7,601 nucleotides of DNA from an uncultured Solirubrobacteraceae bacterium (lineage in GTDB: Bacteria; Actinomycetota; Thermoleophilia; Solirubrobacterales; Solirubrobacteraceae): NCBI GenBank assembly GCA_955652215.1, contig CATPAX010000166.1, positions 1 to 7,601 on the forward strand. The letters run 5' to 3'. Position 1 is the first letter of the stretch; every line of letters starts with the position of its first letter. A model generated the notes under the pieces. It did not search any database and had not been told where the DNA came from. It saw only the letters and a program-made list of their open reading frames with translations. Of this stretch, positions 5,804 to 7,601 are shown piece after piece. A program made the translations under genes and the position numbers.

Positions 5804-7029
5804 TGAACCCAGTCTCTGACCTCATCGCCGAGCTCCCTATAGGGGAGACGATCGAACTCGCTCCCGAAGCGCCACCGCTGCCACCGGCGAGCCGGCGCGA
5901 GCGGCTGGCGACCACGGCAAGCGACTTCCGGCTCGGGGCAATCGTGTACGTGGGGGCGCTCGCGCTGCTGTTCTGCGTCGCGCTGGTCAACGGCGCGATC
6001 CGCCACCACTCGATCGGGAGCCAGCTGGTCAACTGGGATGGTCACTGGTACTACTGGGTTGCGGCGTCCGGCTATCCGCACCACGTGATGCACATGCAGA
6101 CGCGCCTGGGGTTCATGCCGCTGTATCCGCTGTGTATGTGGTTCGTGTCGCAGGTCCTCGGCTGCTCTTTGGTCGCTGCCGGCGTGATCGTGTCGGCGAT
6201 CGGAGGATTCATCACGGCGCTGCTCGTTCAGCGGCTGGCCACGGGATGGTGGGGTGAGGCCGCGGGCCGCCGTGCGGTCGTCATGTTCTGCCTGTTCCCC
6301 GGCGCTGTCGTGTTCTCGATGGTGTACAGCGAAGGCATACTCCTGCCGATGGCGGCGGGGTGCATCCTTGCCCTGGAGCGCCGGCGATGGCTACTTGCGG
6401 GAGCCCTTGCAGGCGTCGCGACAGCGATCGAGCCCGACGCATTGGCGCTCGTCGTCGTGTGCGCGGTCTCGGCGATCATCCAGATTCGCCGGCTCGGGCT
6501 CCGCAATCGCGAAGCCCGACGGAGCCTGCTTGGGCCGCTCCTGGCTCCGGCCGGGGCAGCCGCCTTCGCCGGATTCCTTTGGGCCTGGACAGGGACTCCG
6601 TTTGCCACCTACACGACCCAGCACTACGGCTGGAGCGAGAAGACCGACCCACTCGCGCTGCTTCACCTGATCGAGGGGCTGGTCTCGCAGATCAACTTCA
6701 ACCACTTCAATCACCCCACGATCAACCTCAACCTGGTCATCGGGCTGCTTGGTGCGATGGTGTTGATCGCCGGACTCGCGATGCTGCTGTCAAATCCGCG
6801 GCAGATCTCCCCCGAGGCGTTGACGTGGACGATCGCGATCAGCTTCCTGGCCCTGACCTCCGAGTACGTGTGGCCCAATCCCCGCCTGCTGATCACCGCG
6901 TTTCCCGCGATGCTGGTGTTCGCACGGCGGCTGCAGGGAAAGCACTACACCGCCCTGATCGCAAGCAACGCGCTGCTGCTCATCGCGCTGAGTGCGATCA
7001 CCTACGTCGGAGTCACGCTAAGACCGTGA
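5803..7029 (+). CDS. PIG-V-like GT-C mannosyltransferase, polytopic membrane protein
   Basis: From the GTG at 5803 the protein has 408 residues. A polar, proline-rich N-terminus (1-42) precedes many hydrophobic helices. Family marks are NWDGHWYYWVAASGY (77-91), holding the conserved Asp of the first outer loop expected to be catalytic in GT-C enzymes, then MPLYPL (105-110), FPGAVVFSMVYSEG (165-178) and the C-terminal NPRLLITAFPAMLVFA (359-374). This pattern matches the bacterial relatives of the GPI mannosyltransferase PIG-V, which use polyprenyl-phosphate sugar donors on the outer side of the membrane. The frame stays open back to 5689, but those extra 38 residues are proline/arginine-rich and overlap the start region of the minus-strand small gene, so I prefer the GTG. 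The acceptor and sugar are unknown. It is probably separate from the catabolic operon and converges with the gene on its right. Confidence 0.82.
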   Translation: MNPVSDLIAELPIGETIELAPEAPPLPPASRRERLATTASDFRLGAIVYVGALALLFCVALVNGAIRHHSIGSQLVNWDGHWYYWVAASGYPHHVMHMQTRLGFMPLYPLCMWFVSQVLGCSLVAAGVIVSAIGGFITALLVQRLATGWWGEAAGRRAVVMFCLFPGAVVFSMVYSEGILLPMAAGCILALERRRWLLAGALAGVATAIEPDALALVVVCAVSAIIQIRRLGLRNREARRSLLGPLLAPAGAAAFAGFLWAWTGTPFATYTTQHYGWSEKTDPLALLHLIEGLVSQINFNHFNHPTINLNLVIGLLGAMVLIAGLAMLLSNPRQISPEALTWTIAISFLALTSEYVWPNPRLLITAFPAMLVFARRLQGKHYTALIASNALLLIALSAITYVGVTLRP

Positions 7030-7601
7030 GCCGGGCTTGAACAGCTCGACCTGAACCGGACTCGCGTAACCGAACCTAACCGTGACGTGCTGAGGGTATT
7101 CGCCGCCGAGCCTCGCGCGCAGGCTCAGGTATCGGGCGTAGTTCGCCCTCGAACCGGCCGGCCCATTGGTCTGACCTTCGTGGGTTGAGATCAGCCACAG
7201 CCGAGGACAGCGCCCTGGAAGCGCGCGCAGCTGGGCCTCGGTGAGCGACGCGTAGTTCTCGACATAGATGGGAGAACTTCTCCACGGGGCGGCGGGCAGG
7301 ATCGGTGACGGCGCCCCGCGTGGCACCGGCTCGGAGAGGTAGTAACGGAACGCCATGCGCCCATCGGACGGATAGAACACTGCGCAGTCCGAGCTGCTCG
7401 AGCGTGCCAGCACATACGCGGTGGCGGCCTTCCAGTCCTCCGGAGAGACGCCATAGCTCGCGCCGACCTCGGTCGCCCTAAGCGCAAGCACGACGACCAG
7501 CAGCGCGCCACCGGCGAGGGTCGGCACGCGCCGGTCGGTGACCGCAAGCGCGAGCAGGATCGCCACGGGCAGGCTCGCCATCAGCACGTTCCGCGGTATG
7601 A
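7018..7601 (-). CDS. C-terminal part of a GT39/ArnT-like membrane glycosyltransferase (cut by window edge)
   Basis: The frame enters from the right edge with no stop and ends at TAG (7020-7018); 193 codons are visible and the start is outside the window. The first visible residues (PRN, then MASLPVAILLALAV) resemble the conserved R-x-x-x-P-x-L-P-like helix near the end of the membrane domain in GT39-type glycosyltransferases. One more hydrophobic helix follows (LAGGALLVVVLAL), then a soluble tail with EDWKAATAYV, CAVFYPSDGRMAFRYYL and a short C-terminal domain. This DW-(K/R)-x-A-x-x-Y and F/Y-Y-P arrangement is common in the extracytoplasmic tails of such enzymes. The catalytic N-terminal loop is not visible, so donor and acceptor cannot be read. 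The internal ATG at 7587 is unlikely to be the start. The last 12 bp overlap the end of the opposing mannosyltransferase. Confidence 0.7.
   Translation of the reverse strand, partial: IPRNVLMASLPVAILLALAVTDRRVPTLAGGALLVVVLALRATEVGASYGVSPEDWKAATAYVLARSSSSDCAVFYPSDGRMAFRYYLSEPVPRGAPSPILPAAPWRSSPIYVENYASLTEAQLRALPGRCPRLWLISTHEGQTNGPAGSRANYARYLSLRARLGGEYPQHVTVRFGYASPVQVELFKPGSRS

Noticed and set aside
5572..6093. 173-residue minus-strand frame across the mannosyltransferase start
   Set aside because: Arg-rich with no domain; it overlaps both the better-supported small acidic frame and the membrane protein.

Overview
This is a high-GC window with GTG starts and strong G/C third-position codon bias. 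It looks like chromosomal DNA of a soil-type actinobacterium, possibly the Thermoleophilia/Solirubrobacter group. That placement is inferred from composition and protein style, not from a marker gene.

Left and centre (1-5372): a catabolic gene cluster. A GntR-family regulator (minus strand, cut by the left edge) faces a five-gene plus-strand operon: an APC-superfamily amino acid permease, a classical NAD-type short-chain dehydrogenase (SDR), a proline racemase/4-hydroxyproline epimerase-family enzyme with both catalytic cysteines, a DadA-like FAD-dependent D-amino acid (D-hydroxyproline) dehydrogenase, and a small cupin. Spacing is tight: 32 bp, a 1-base TGATG overlap, 55 bp with a strong hairpin, then 11 bp. 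Epimerase plus FAD D-imino acid dehydrogenase is the recognised core of bacterial trans-4-hydroxy-L-proline breakdown (epimerise to cis-4-hydroxy-D-proline, then oxidise to the cyclic imine). The later deaminase and semialdehyde dehydrogenase are not in the window. The SDR and cupin are not part of the textbook route and are the most interesting unknowns. The divergent intergenic region holds a well-formed promoter (TTGCAA, 17 bp, TATATA) overlapped by an inverted repeat that is a good operator candidate for the regulator.

Middle (5373-5802): the end of the operon, a short hairpin that may terminate transcription, and a minus-strand small reading frame encoding a 72-residue acidic, proline-rich repeat protein with no lysine or arginine. 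Its repeats use different synonymous codons, which argues that it is a real protein.

Right (5803-7601): two converging polytopic membrane glycosyltransferases of GT-C type. One is a PIG-V-like mannosyltransferase (plus strand, probably starting at a GTG on a leaderless transcript). The other is the C-terminal part of a GT39/ArnT-like protein (minus strand, cut by the right edge). Their ends overlap by 12 bp. They suggest a cell-envelope glycosylation neighbourhood unrelated to the catabolic operon.

I found no tRNA, rRNA, CRISPR array, insertion sequence or phage gene.
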